Below the pieces are notes generated by a model that made no database searches, was not told the origin of the DNA, and saw only the letters and a list, made by a program, of their open reading frames with translations. A DNA stretch of 5,142 nucleotides from positions 1-5,142 of the forward strand of contig CAMCQD010000171.1 in NCBI GenBank assembly GCA_945876925.1. Reading direction: 5' to 3'. This document shows, piece after piece, positions 1-5,142 of this stretch. Made by a program: the position numbers and the translations under genes. How positions within the stretch are numbered: the stretch's first letter is position 1; each line of letters starts with the position of its first letter. This stretch comes from an uncultured Dermatophilus sp. GTDB lineage: Bacteria; Actinomycetota; Actinomycetes; Actinomycetales; Dermatophilaceae.

Positions 1-1153
1 GCTCCTGGCCGCCGCCCCGGGCACCGCGGCCGCGGTGCTGGAGGCGATGCGCACCGGGCACCCGGATCTGGCCGAGGCGGCCGGGGCACTGTCCCAGGAC
101 GCGATCGTGCTGGCCGGTGAGCGGCTCGCGACCGTGCCCGGCGGGCTGACCGCGGCTGCTGCGCTCGCTGAGAGCACCGGCGCCCGCCTCGGCTGGGTCC
201 CGCGCCGTGCGGGGGAGCGGGGCGCTCTGGATGCCGGGGCGATCGGCCATCTGCTGCCCGGCGGCCGTCCGGTGAGCAGCAGCGCAGCCCGGGCCGAGAC
301 TGAGGGCATCTGGGATGTCCCGTCCCTGCCGTCCGAGCCCGGGCGTTCCGCGGACGACATCCTCGCCGCGGCGGCGGACGGGGAACTGGCCGGGCTGGTC
401 ATCGGCGGCGTCGAGGTCGGCGACCTGGCCGAGCCCGCCACCGCCCGCGAGGCGCTGGAGCGTGCCTTCGTCGTCTCCCTGGAGCTGCGCGCCAGCGAGG
501 TCACCGACGTCGCCGACGTCGTGCTGCCGGTCTCGCCGGCGGCCGAGCGCGAGGGTTCCTACCTCAACTGGGAGGGCCGGGTGCGCCCCGTGCAGGCGTC
601 GTTCTCCTCCCAGCTCATGGCCGATCACCGGGTGCTCGACATGATCGCCGCCGAGATGGGCACCGGGCTGGGCCTGGCCTCGCTGGACCTCATCCGCGCC
701 GAGCTGGCCGAGTTCGGCCCGTGGGAAGGCGACCGCGTCCCCGCCCCGGCTCACCCCGCCCGGCCCGCCCAGGGCGTGCCCCCCGGCGGCGTCATCCTGG
801 CGACCTGGCGGCAGGCCCTCGACCTGGGCCGGATGCAGGACGGCGAACCGTACCTGGCCGGTACCGCCCGCACCCCGGTGGCGCGGGTGTCGGCTGCCAC
901 GGCCGGCGCGTTCGGCCTGGCCGACGGCGACCGGGTGCGGCTGTCCACGTTCGCGGGGTCCCTGGACCTGCCGCTGGCGGTGACGCCGATGGTCGACAAC
1001 GTGGTCTGGGTGCCGGCGAATTCACCCGGCTGCCAGGTCCGCCAGGCGCTCGCGGCCGAGGCCGGGGAGGTCGTCACGCTGGCTGCGGCACCTGCGGACG
1101 CCGCGGCCGGCGCGGCCCGTGATGAGGCACTCGATAAGGATGGTGTGGCATGA
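1..1153 (+). CDS. nuoG: NADH-quinone oxidoreductase subunit G (NuoG), C-terminal part, 5' end outside window
   Basis: NuoG is the large peripheral-arm subunit of complex I. It carries iron-sulfur clusters in its N-terminal part and a molybdopterin-oxidoreductase-like fold in the rest. Only the last 383 codons are visible. The frame is open from base 2, so the first in-frame GTG at 35 is not the real start, and the N-terminal cluster-binding Cys motifs lie upstream. Numbering from base 2, residues about 1-240 look like the end of the molybdopterin-oxidoreductase-like domain, with the family block VADVVLPV (170-177) followed by EREGSYLNWEGR (182-193). A Pro/Ala-rich linker follows at about 240-262. 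Residues about 264-362 look like the C-terminal dinucleotide-binding-like beta domain, containing ATWRQALDLG, GLADGDRVRLST and WVPANSPG. Such domains in NuoG generally hold no molybdenum cofactor. The stop TGA overlaps the nuoH ATG. The family call rests on these blocks and on the following nuoH-L genes. No frameshift is seen. Confidence 0.95.
   Translation, partial: LLAAAPGTAAAVLEAMRTGHPDLAEAAGALSQDAIVLAGERLATVPGGLTAAAALAESTGARLGWVPRRAGERGALDAGAIGHLLPGGRPVSSSAARAETEGIWDVPSLPSEPGRSADDILAAAADGELAGLVIGGVEVGDLAEPATAREALERAFVVSLELRASEVTDVADVVLPVSPAAEREGSYLNWEGRVRPVQASFSSQLMADHRVLDMIAAEMGTGLGLASLDLIRAELAEFGPWEGDRVPAPAHPARPAQGVPPGGVILATWRQALDLGRMQDGEPYLAGTARTPVARVSAATAGAFGLADGDRVRLSTFAGSLDLPLAVTPMVDNVVWVPANSPGCQVRQALAAEAGEVVTLAAAPADAAAGAARDEALDKDGVA
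1136..1140 (+). promoter_or_regulatory. Ribosome binding site of nuoH
   Basis: AAGGA lies within the last codons of nuoG, 9 bases before the nuoH ATG at 1150. It supports that start and the ATGA overlap with nuoG. Confidence 0.7.
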
Positions 1154-2508
1154 GCGCACTCGCCGGGCTCGCCGGTACGGGCACGCTGACGGCGCTGGAG
1201 TACCCCGTCGCCGATTTCAGCGGCACGCCGCTGTGGCTGTCCTTCATCAAGGCGCTGCTCATCTTCGTCTACCTGCTGCTGCAGGTCGTCGTGGTGATCT
1301 GGTTCGAGCGCCGGGTCATCGGTTTCATGCAGCAGCGCTCCGGCCCCAACCGGTTCGGCCCGATCGGTATCTGCCAGACCCTGGCCGACGGGTTCAAGCT
1401 CATCTGGAAAGAGACGATCGTCCCGGCCAGGGCCGATGCGAAGACCTACCACCTGGCCCCGATCATCGCCGGGTCGTGCGCGTTCATCGCCTTCTCGGTC
1501 ATCCCGGTCGGCGGGACGGTGTCGATGTTCGGGTACACCACCCCGCTGCAGCTGACCGATTCGCCGGTGGCGGTCATCCTCGTGCTGGCCGCAGCAGGGA
1601 TCTCGGCCTACGGTTTCGTGCTGGCCGGGTGGAGCTCGGGCTCGCCCTACCCGCTGCTGGGCGGGCTGCGCTCGACCGCGCAGGTGATCTCCTACGAGAT
1701 CGCGATGGGGCTGTCGCTGATCGCGGTGTTCCTGTACGCCGGGTCGATGTCGACATCCTCGATCGTGGCTGCGCAGGCGAACATGTGGTTCGCCATCCCG
1801 GCGGTGTTCTCCTTCGCGGTGTACTGCATCTGCATGGTCGGCGAGACCAACCGGCTGCCGTTCGACCTGGCCGAGGGCGAAGGCGAACTCGTCGGCGGGT
1901 ACCACACGGAGTACGCCGGCATGGGCTTCGGGATGTTCTTCCTGGGCGAGTACGTCAACATGTTCACTGCTGCGGGCCTGGCCACCACGCTGTTCCTCGG
2001 CGGCCCGGCGGCGCCTCCTGGCATCGCCGGGATCGGCGACGGCATGTTCAACCAGGGCTGGTGGGGTGTGCTCTGGTTCACCATCAAGATCTGGCTCTTC
2101 ATCTTCTACTTCGTGTGGCTGCGCGGTTCGCTGCCCCGCACGCGGTATGACCAGTTCATGCGGTTCGGCTGGAAGGTACTCATCCCCGCCACCCTCGTGT
2201 GGGGGATGGCAGGGGCCTTCATCCGGGCGGCGCAGCTGCGGTTCTTCGGTTCCAGCACCTTCCTGGCCACCGGGATCATCGTCGGCGTCGTGCTGGTGAT
2301 CGCGCTGGTCGCCGCCTGGCAGGTGGACAGCAGGCGCGAGGCCGCGGCCCTGAAGGAGCCTGAGCCTGAGGAAATCGATCCGTTCGCCGGCGGGTACCCG
2401 GTTCCGCCGATGCCCGGTCAGCGGCTGCGCGAGCCGGCCGCCGCCGGGCCGGCCCCGCGTCCGCTCAGCCCCGCTCCCGGGACCGGCACCACCGACGAGG
2501 AGGCATGA
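1150..2508 (+). CDS. nuoH: NADH-quinone oxidoreductase subunit H (NuoH)
   Basis: NuoH is the membrane subunit that closes the bottom of the quinone chamber and starts the proton-translocation path. The protein is 452 residues, against about 325 in E. coli. A hydrophobic helix at about 29-51 runs into FERRVIGFMQQRSGPNRFGP (52-71), the conserved NuoH signature. Further helices lie at about 103-122, 138-160, 176-199, 211-231, 257-283, 304-325 and 341-360. E183 sits in SYEIAMGLSL. The quinone-side acidic loop GETNRLPFDLAEGEGEL then GGYHTEY (231-255) keeps D239, E242, E244, E246 and E254, which I align by eye with E. coli D213, E216, E218, E220 and E228. Past the normal end of the E. coli protein there is a ninth hydrophobic segment at about 370-390 and a Pro/Glu-rich tail (391-452) with FAGGYPVPPMPGQ at 412-424. 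The ATG at 1150 has a Shine-Dalgarno site 9 bases upstream and overlaps the nuoG stop. Bypassing the tail, nothing essential appears missing. Confidence 0.98.
   Translation: MSALAGLAGTGTLTALEYPVADFSGTPLWLSFIKALLIFVYLLLQVVVVIWFERRVIGFMQQRSGPNRFGPIGICQTLADGFKLIWKETIVPARADAKTYHLAPIIAGSCAFIAFSVIPVGGTVSMFGYTTPLQLTDSPVAVILVLAAAGISAYGFVLAGWSSGSPYPLLGGLRSTAQVISYEIAMGLSLIAVFLYAGSMSTSSIVAAQANMWFAIPAVFSFAVYCICMVGETNRLPFDLAEGEGELVGGYHTEYAGMGFGMFFLGEYVNMFTAAGLATTLFLGGPAAPPGIAGIGDGMFNQGWWGVLWFTIKIWLFIFYFVWLRGSLPRTRYDQFMRFGWKVLIPATLVWGMAGAFIRAAQLRFFGSSTFLATGIIVGVVLVIALVAAWQVDSRREAAALKEPEPEEIDPFAGGYPVPPMPGQRLREPAAAGPAPRPLSPAPGTGTTDEEA
2497..2503 (+). promoter_or_regulatory. Ribosome binding site of nuoI that decides between two starts
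   Basis: GAGGAGG is the strongest Shine-Dalgarno match in the window. Its GGAGG core ends 1 base before the ATG at 2505 but 7 bases before the in-frame GTG at 2511. The other genes here have 7-9 bases of spacing, so GTG 2511 fits better. The upstream GAGG half (2497-2500) is 4 bases from the ATG, so that start is not excluded. Confidence 0.65.
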
Positions 2509-2510
2509 CC

Positions 2511-3233
2511 GTGGCCGACCGTACCCCCGTCCCCCGCGGCGATAGCCGTCCCGTCCCCGCCACGCGCGGCCCCGGCGACCCGCAGGATCAGCCCGCTGGC
2601 TGGCTGGCTGAGCTGTTCGCCCCCATCGCCGGCTTCGGCGTCTCGTTCGCGACCATGTTCCGCAAGCGCGAGACCGAGCAGTATCCCGAGGTCAAGCGCC
2701 CGATGGCACCCCGGTTCCACGGGCGTCACCAGCTCAACCGGCACCCTGACGGGCTGGAGAAATGCGTCGGCTGCGAGCTGTGTGCGTGGGCCTGCCCCGC
2801 CGACGCGATCCTCGTCGAGGGCGCTGACAATGACGACACCCCGCTGGAAGAGGGCGGTACTGGCCGGTTCTCCCCGGGGGAGCGGTACGGCCGCGTCTAC
2901 CAGATCAACTACCTGCGCTGCATCCTGTGCGGGATGTGCATCGAGGCGTGCCCGACCCGGGCCCTGACGATGACCACCTTCTACGAGCTGGCCGACTCCA
3001 GCCGCGAGTCGCTCATCTACGAGAAGCACGACCTGCTGGCCCCCCTGGGCGAGGGCATGGTGCCCGCACCGCATCCGATGGCCGAGGGCATGGAGGAGCG
3101 CGACTACTTCCTCGGCAAGGTCAGCGAGCCCACCGCCGCCCAGCGGCAGTGGGCCAGGGAGCACCAGGACGCTATCGGCGAGCTGAACCAGCGCCGGGCC
3201 GCGCAGCAGAACACGGATGGAGCACGCGCATGA
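2511..3233 (+). CDS. nuoI: NADH-quinone oxidoreductase subunit I (NuoI), two-[4Fe-4S] ferredoxin-like
   Basis: NuoI carries clusters N6a and N6b and passes electrons from the peripheral arm to the last cluster next to quinone. From GTG 2511 the protein is 240 residues. Starting at ATG 2505 it would be 242 and overlap nuoH by 4 bases. E. coli NuoI is about 180. Two CxxCxxCxxxCP motifs are complete, with Cys at 85, 88, 91, 95 and at 137, 140, 143, 147. By the ferredoxin rule the first three Cys of each motif pair with the last of the other. Residues 1-28 are a Pro/Arg-rich extension. An amphipathic segment GWLAELFAPIAGFGVSF (30-46) follows, probably lying on the membrane beside NuoH, then the actinobacterial-type blocks PRFHGRHQLNR and SPGERYGRVYQINYLRC. 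The linker between the two Cys motifs is long (41 residues) and holds an acidic/Gly insert at 108-118. The C-terminal part has the DSSRESLIYEKHDLLAPL block and a charged end. The stop TGA overlaps the nuoJ ATG. Confidence 0.97.
   Translation: MADRTPVPRGDSRPVPATRGPGDPQDQPAGWLAELFAPIAGFGVSFATMFRKRETEQYPEVKRPMAPRFHGRHQLNRHPDGLEKCVGCELCAWACPADAILVEGADNDDTPLEEGGTGRFSPGERYGRVYQINYLRCILCGMCIEACPTRALTMTTFYELADSSRESLIYEKHDLLAPLGEGMVPAPHPMAEGMEERDYFLGKVSEPTAAQRQWAREHQDAIGELNQRRAAQQNTDGARA
2595..2610 (+). repeat. Short tetranucleotide tandem repeat (GCTG)x4 inside nuoI
   Basis: Four perfect GCTG units fall inside nuoI, spanning the codons for A-G-W-L-A. Loss or gain of one unit would shift the reading frame before both cluster motifs. 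The surrounding protein sequence resembles the family, so the repeat is most likely incidental to GC-rich codon choice. Confidence 0.6.
3219..3222 (+). promoter_or_regulatory. Ribosome binding site of nuoJ
   Basis: GGAG lies in the last codons of nuoI, 7 bases before the ATG at 3230. It supports that start over the much longer open frame that begins at 2927 inside nuoI. Confidence 0.65.
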
Positions 3234-3988
3234 CCAGTACCGGCGAAGCGGTGATGTTCTGGATCGTCGCGCCGATGATGGTGATCGGCGCCCTGGGCCT
3301 GGTGCTGTCCAAGCGGGCGGTGTACGCCGCGCTGTCGATGGCGTTCGTCATGGTTCTCATGGGCGTGGTGTTCCTCGCCCAGCGGGCCGACTTCCTCGGC
3401 CTGGTGCAGGTGTTCGTGTACACCGGCGCGGTGATGATGATGTTCGTCTTCGTCGTCATGGTGGTCGGCGTGGACGCCTCGGACGCCCCTGGCGGTGCCC
3501 TGCGCGCGCACCGCTGGATCGCGGTGCTGCTGGCCCTCGGGCTGGCCGTGCTCATCGGGGTCCCGCTGGCGGCCGTGACCGTCCCGGCCGCCCCGGCCGG
3601 TAACACCGCAGGGGGCGTGAGCGCGATCGCGATGGAGCTGTTCAGCAAGTACCTGACCGCCTTCGAGATGATCGGCGTGCTGCTGAGCATCGCCGGCGTC
3701 GCCGCGCTGGTGCTGGCGCACCGGGAGCGGCTGACGCCCCGGGTGTCGCAGGCCAGCCTGGCTGCCAGGCGCGTCAAGGACAACGTGTTCGTCGCCGGCC
3801 TGCCCGCCCCTGGCGTGTACGCCCGGCACAACGCGGTCGACACCCCGGCGCTGCTGCCCGACGGGACCCCCAGCGAGCTGTCGGTCTCGCAGGTGCTGCG
3901 GGCCCGGTCCCAGACGGAGAACCCGGCCGGGTTCATCGAGGCGGTCACCGAGTCCGGTCAGGACATCACGAAGGGCGGTCAGCGATGA
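3230..3988 (+). CDS. nuoJ: NADH-quinone oxidoreductase subunit J (NuoJ)
   Basis: NuoJ is a small membrane subunit next to NuoH and NuoK. Its third helix is thought to change shape during coupling of quinone reduction to proton pumping. The protein is 252 residues, against 184 in E. coli. Five hydrophobic helices lie at about 9-26, 30-50, 56-80, 96-118 and 143-163. The third contains the conserved block QVFVYTGAVMMMFVFVVMVV (60-79) with Y64. Charges at K28/R29, R92/R95 and R166/R171/R180/R181 suggest N-terminus outside and C-terminus in the cytoplasm. Residues 164-252 form a long hydrophilic tail not found in E. coli. It includes VFVAGLPAPGVYARHN and ALLPDGTPSELSVSQVLR, which I remember as typical of actinobacterial NuoJ. 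The reading frame is open far upstream into nuoI, but the ATG at 3230, with its Shine-Dalgarno site and ATGA overlap, gives exactly the family N-terminus. The gene overlaps nuoK by 4 bases. Confidence 0.97.
   Translation: MTSTGEAVMFWIVAPMMVIGALGLVLSKRAVYAALSMAFVMVLMGVVFLAQRADFLGLVQVFVYTGAVMMMFVFVVMVVGVDASDAPGGALRAHRWIAVLLALGLAVLIGVPLAAVTVPAAPAGNTAGGVSAIAMELFSKYLTAFEMIGVLLSIAGVAALVLAHRERLTPRVSQASLAARRVKDNVFVAGLPAPGVYARHNAVDTPALLPDGTPSELSVSQVLRARSQTENPAGFIEAVTESGQDITKGGQR
3971..3975 (+). promoter_or_regulatory. Ribosome binding site of nuoK
   Basis: AAGGG in the last codons of nuoJ lies 9 bases before the nuoK ATG at 3985. It is a moderate match to the Shine-Dalgarno consensus and fits translational coupling with nuoJ. 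Confidence 0.5.
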
Positions 3989-4284
3989 GCCTCATGAACT
4001 ACGTGGTGCTCGCGGGCATCCTGTTCTCCATCGGTGCCCTGGCCGTGCTCACCCGGCGCAATGCGCTCATCGCGTTCATGGGCATCGAGCTCATGCTCGT
4101 CTCCGCGAACCTGGCGTTCGTCACCTTCGGGCGCACCCTGGGAACCAGCGAGGGACAGGTCATCGCCCTCATCGTCATGGCGGTCGCGGCCGCGGAGGTG
4201 GTCGTCGGACTGGCGATCATCATGACGATCTTCCGTGCCCGGCGTTCGGCCTCGGTCGACGACGCCAACCTGCTGCATCTGTAA
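3985..4284 (+). CDS. nuoK: NADH-quinone oxidoreductase subunit K (NuoK)
   Basis: NuoK is an MrpC-like membrane subunit in the proton path between NuoJ/NuoH and the antiporter-like pumps. It has 99 residues, matching the usual length of about 100. Three helices lie at about 5-22, 28-50 and 57-83. The two buried glutamates needed for pumping are present: E35 in FMGIELMLVSANL and E71 in MAVAAAEVVVGLAI, which correspond to E. coli E36 and E72. R24/R25 follow the first helix and a basic RARR stretch (84-87) follows the third. The ATG overlaps the nuoJ stop. A second Met at codon 4 is possible but gives worse spacing to the ribosome site. The TAA stop is the only non-TGA stop in the window, and it overlaps the ribosome site of nuoL. 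Confidence 0.98.
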   Translation: MSLMNYVVLAGILFSIGALAVLTRRNALIAFMGIELMLVSANLAFVTFGRTLGTSEGQVIALIVMAVAAAEVVVGLAIIMTIFRARRSASVDDANLLHL

Positions 4285-4288
4285 GGAG
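4283..4288 (+). promoter_or_regulatory. Ribosome binding site of nuoL
   Basis: AAGGAG begins inside the nuoK TAA stop and ends 8 bases before the GTG at 4297. It fixes a GTG start for nuoL. No ATG in that frame lies before codon 77, which is inside the conserved region. Confidence 0.8.
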
Positions 4289-4296
4289 CGATCGGC

Positions 4297-5142
4297 GTGC
4301 TTTCCCTCACTGCCTCAACGGCCGCATCGGCGATCGCCGCCGCCCCGGCGGTCCCGGTGCCTGCCGGTGGCCTGGCGGCCTGGGCGTGGCTGCTGGTCGC
4401 GCTTCCCCTGGCCGGGGCGGCCATCCTGCTGGTAGGCGGCAAGGCCACCAGCTCCTTCGGCCCCGCGCTGGCGACCGGGCTGTCATGGTCCAGCTTCGCC
4501 CTGGGCGCGGCGGTGTTCGCGGAGATGCTCTCCCGGCCGGCCGCCCAGCGGGCGCAGACCCTCGACCTCTACTCATGGATCCCGGCCGGGGACCTCAGCG
4601 TGTCAGCCGGCATCCTGGTGGACCAGCTCTCGATCTCATTCGTGCTGCTGGTGACCTTCGTCGGGTCGCTCATCCACGTGTACTCCCTGGGGTACATGGC
4701 CCACGACCCCGACCAGCGCAAGTTCTTCGCCTACCTCAACCTGTTCATCGCGGCGATGCTCACGCTGGTGCTGGCGAACTCCTACACCTTCATGTTCCTC
4801 GGATGGGAGGGCGTCGGCCTGGCGTCGTACCTGCTCATCGGCTTCTGGAACTGGAATCCGCCGTACGCCTCAGCCGCTAACAAGGCGTTCATCGCGAACC
4901 GGTTCGGCGACTTCGGGATGATCGTGGCGATGCTGGTCATGGTCGCCACCTTCGGCAGGCTCGACTTCGCCTCGGTGTTCGCCGGGGCCGCCTCCGCCAG
5001 CCAGGGCACCCTGACCGCGCTGGGGCTGCTCCTGCTGCTGGCCGCGACCGCCAAGTCGGCGCAGTTCCCGCTGCAGAGCTGGCTGGGCGACGCGATGGCC
5101 GGGCCGACGCCAGTGTCGGCGCTGATCCACGCGGCCACCATG
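4297..5142 (+). CDS. nuoL: NADH-quinone oxidoreductase subunit L (NuoL), N-terminal part, runs off the window
   Basis: NuoL is the distal antiporter-like proton pump of complex I, related to Mrp antiporter subunits. The GTG-started frame stays open for 282 codons to the last base; full NuoL is usually a little over 600 residues. Residues 1-26 are Ala-rich, then WLLVALPLAGAAILL (31-45) begins the first helix. The block HVYSLGYMAHDPDQRKFFAY (127-146) and FLGWEGVGLASYLLIGFW (167-184) are family hallmarks. E171 aligns with the helix-5 glutamate (E. coli E144), K196 in NKAFIANRFGD with K175, and K253 in AKSAQFPLQSWLGDAM with K229. H278 in PTPVSALIHAATM matches E. coli H254. So all first-half-channel residues I could check are present. 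The second half-channel and the long lateral helix lie beyond the window. NuoM and NuoN share parts of this pattern, but the strong match to mycobacterial NuoL as I recall it and the position after nuoK make NuoL secure. Confidence 0.97.
   Translation, partial: MLSLTASTAASAIAAAPAVPVPAGGLAAWAWLLVALPLAGAAILLVGGKATSSFGPALATGLSWSSFALGAAVFAEMLSRPAAQRAQTLDLYSWIPAGDLSVSAGILVDQLSISFVLLVTFVGSLIHVYSLGYMAHDPDQRKFFAYLNLFIAAMLTLVLANSYTFMFLGWEGVGLASYLLIGFWNWNPPYASAANKAFIANRFGDFGMIVAMLVMVATFGRLDFASVFAGAASASQGTLTALGLLLLLAATAKSAQFPLQSWLGDAMAGPTPVSALIHAATM

Noticed and set aside
35..37. GTG as the start of the first gene
   Set aside because: The frame is open to the window edge and the protein is a C-terminal NuoG fragment, so this GTG is an internal valine codon.
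751..1905. Long minus-strand open frame of 384 codons across the nuoG end and nuoH
   Set aside because: It lies opposite two clear complex I genes. Its predicted protein is rich in Arg, His, Gly and Asp with no recognisable domain, typical of the reverse strand of GC-rich coding DNA.
1119..2150. Plus-strand open frame of 343 codons in another frame across nuoH
   Set aside because: The Arg/Gly/Val-rich product has no membrane helices or motif, while the nuoH frame gives full family conservation over the same bases.
2418..3164. Minus-strand open frame of 248 codons opposite nuoI
   Set aside because: The sense strand encodes a complete two-cluster ferredoxin. The antisense protein has no motif and no convincing start, so it is a GC-driven shadow.
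2927..3229. Upstream extension of the nuoJ frame into nuoI
   Set aside because: The extra 101 residues are Arg/Gly-rich and unlike NuoJ. The family N-terminus, ribosome site and ATGA overlap all place the start at 3230.
3104..3948. Two overlapping minus-strand open frames opposite nuoJ
   Set aside because: Both are low-complexity His/Asp/Arg or Ala/Thr/Ser-rich products antisense to NuoJ, and their frames overlap each other.
4285..4296. Possible terminator or internal promoter between nuoK and nuoL
   Set aside because: Only 12 bases are available and they hold the ribosome site. No hairpin or promoter elements fit.
1..5142. Hidden mobile element, CRISPR array, RNA gene or novel system
   Set aside because: Intact nuo coding sequence covers nearly every base, with no long repeats, no foreign-looking composition and no intergenic room.

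Overview
This window is an uninterrupted stretch of a respiratory complex I operon (proton-pumping NADH:quinone oxidoreductase, type I NADH dehydrogenase). All genes are on the + strand in the order nuoG (3' part only), nuoH, nuoI, nuoJ, nuoK, nuoL (5' part only). Both ends of the window cut through a gene. The DNA is very GC-rich with strong G/C at third codon positions. Several protein details point to a high-GC actinobacterium (class Actinomycetia): NuoH and NuoJ carry long C-terminal tails, NuoI has an N-terminal extension and a long linker between its two cluster motifs, and NuoL resembles mycobacterial NuoL as I remember it. I cannot name the genus from sequence alone.

Layout: bases 1-1153 hold the C-terminal 383 codons of NuoG (peripheral arm). 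Bases 1150-2508 hold NuoH, the membrane subunit that forms the quinone-chamber floor. Bases 2511-3233 (or 2505-3233) hold NuoI, the two-[4Fe-4S] ferredoxin-like subunit. Bases 3230-3988 hold NuoJ, 3985-4284 hold NuoK, and 4297-5142 hold the first 282 codons of NuoL, which continues past the window. Three junctions (G/H, J preceded by I, and J/K) are 4-base ATGA overlaps. H/I is either an overlap or a 2-base gap, depending on the nuoI start. K/L has a 12-base gap carrying a clear AAGGAG Shine-Dalgarno site. There is no non-coding stretch long enough for a promoter, terminator or RNA gene, so the genes are almost certainly co-transcribed from a promoter upstream of the window.

How the genes work together: NuoG belongs to the electron-input arm with the iron-sulfur chain. 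NuoI carries clusters N6a and N6b, which hand electrons towards the quinone. NuoH with its neighbours forms the quinone site and the start of the proton path. NuoJ and NuoK carry the coupling along the membrane (NuoJ TM3, NuoK two buried Glu). NuoL is the distal antiporter-like pump. Every key residue I could check in the visible parts is present, so the complex looks functional.

I see no sign of an undescribed system, mobile element, CRISPR array or foreign insertion. The points worth a second look are modest: the nuoI start choice, lineage-type extensions on NuoH, NuoI, NuoJ and NuoL, a short acidic insert in NuoI, and a small tetranucleotide repeat inside nuoI.
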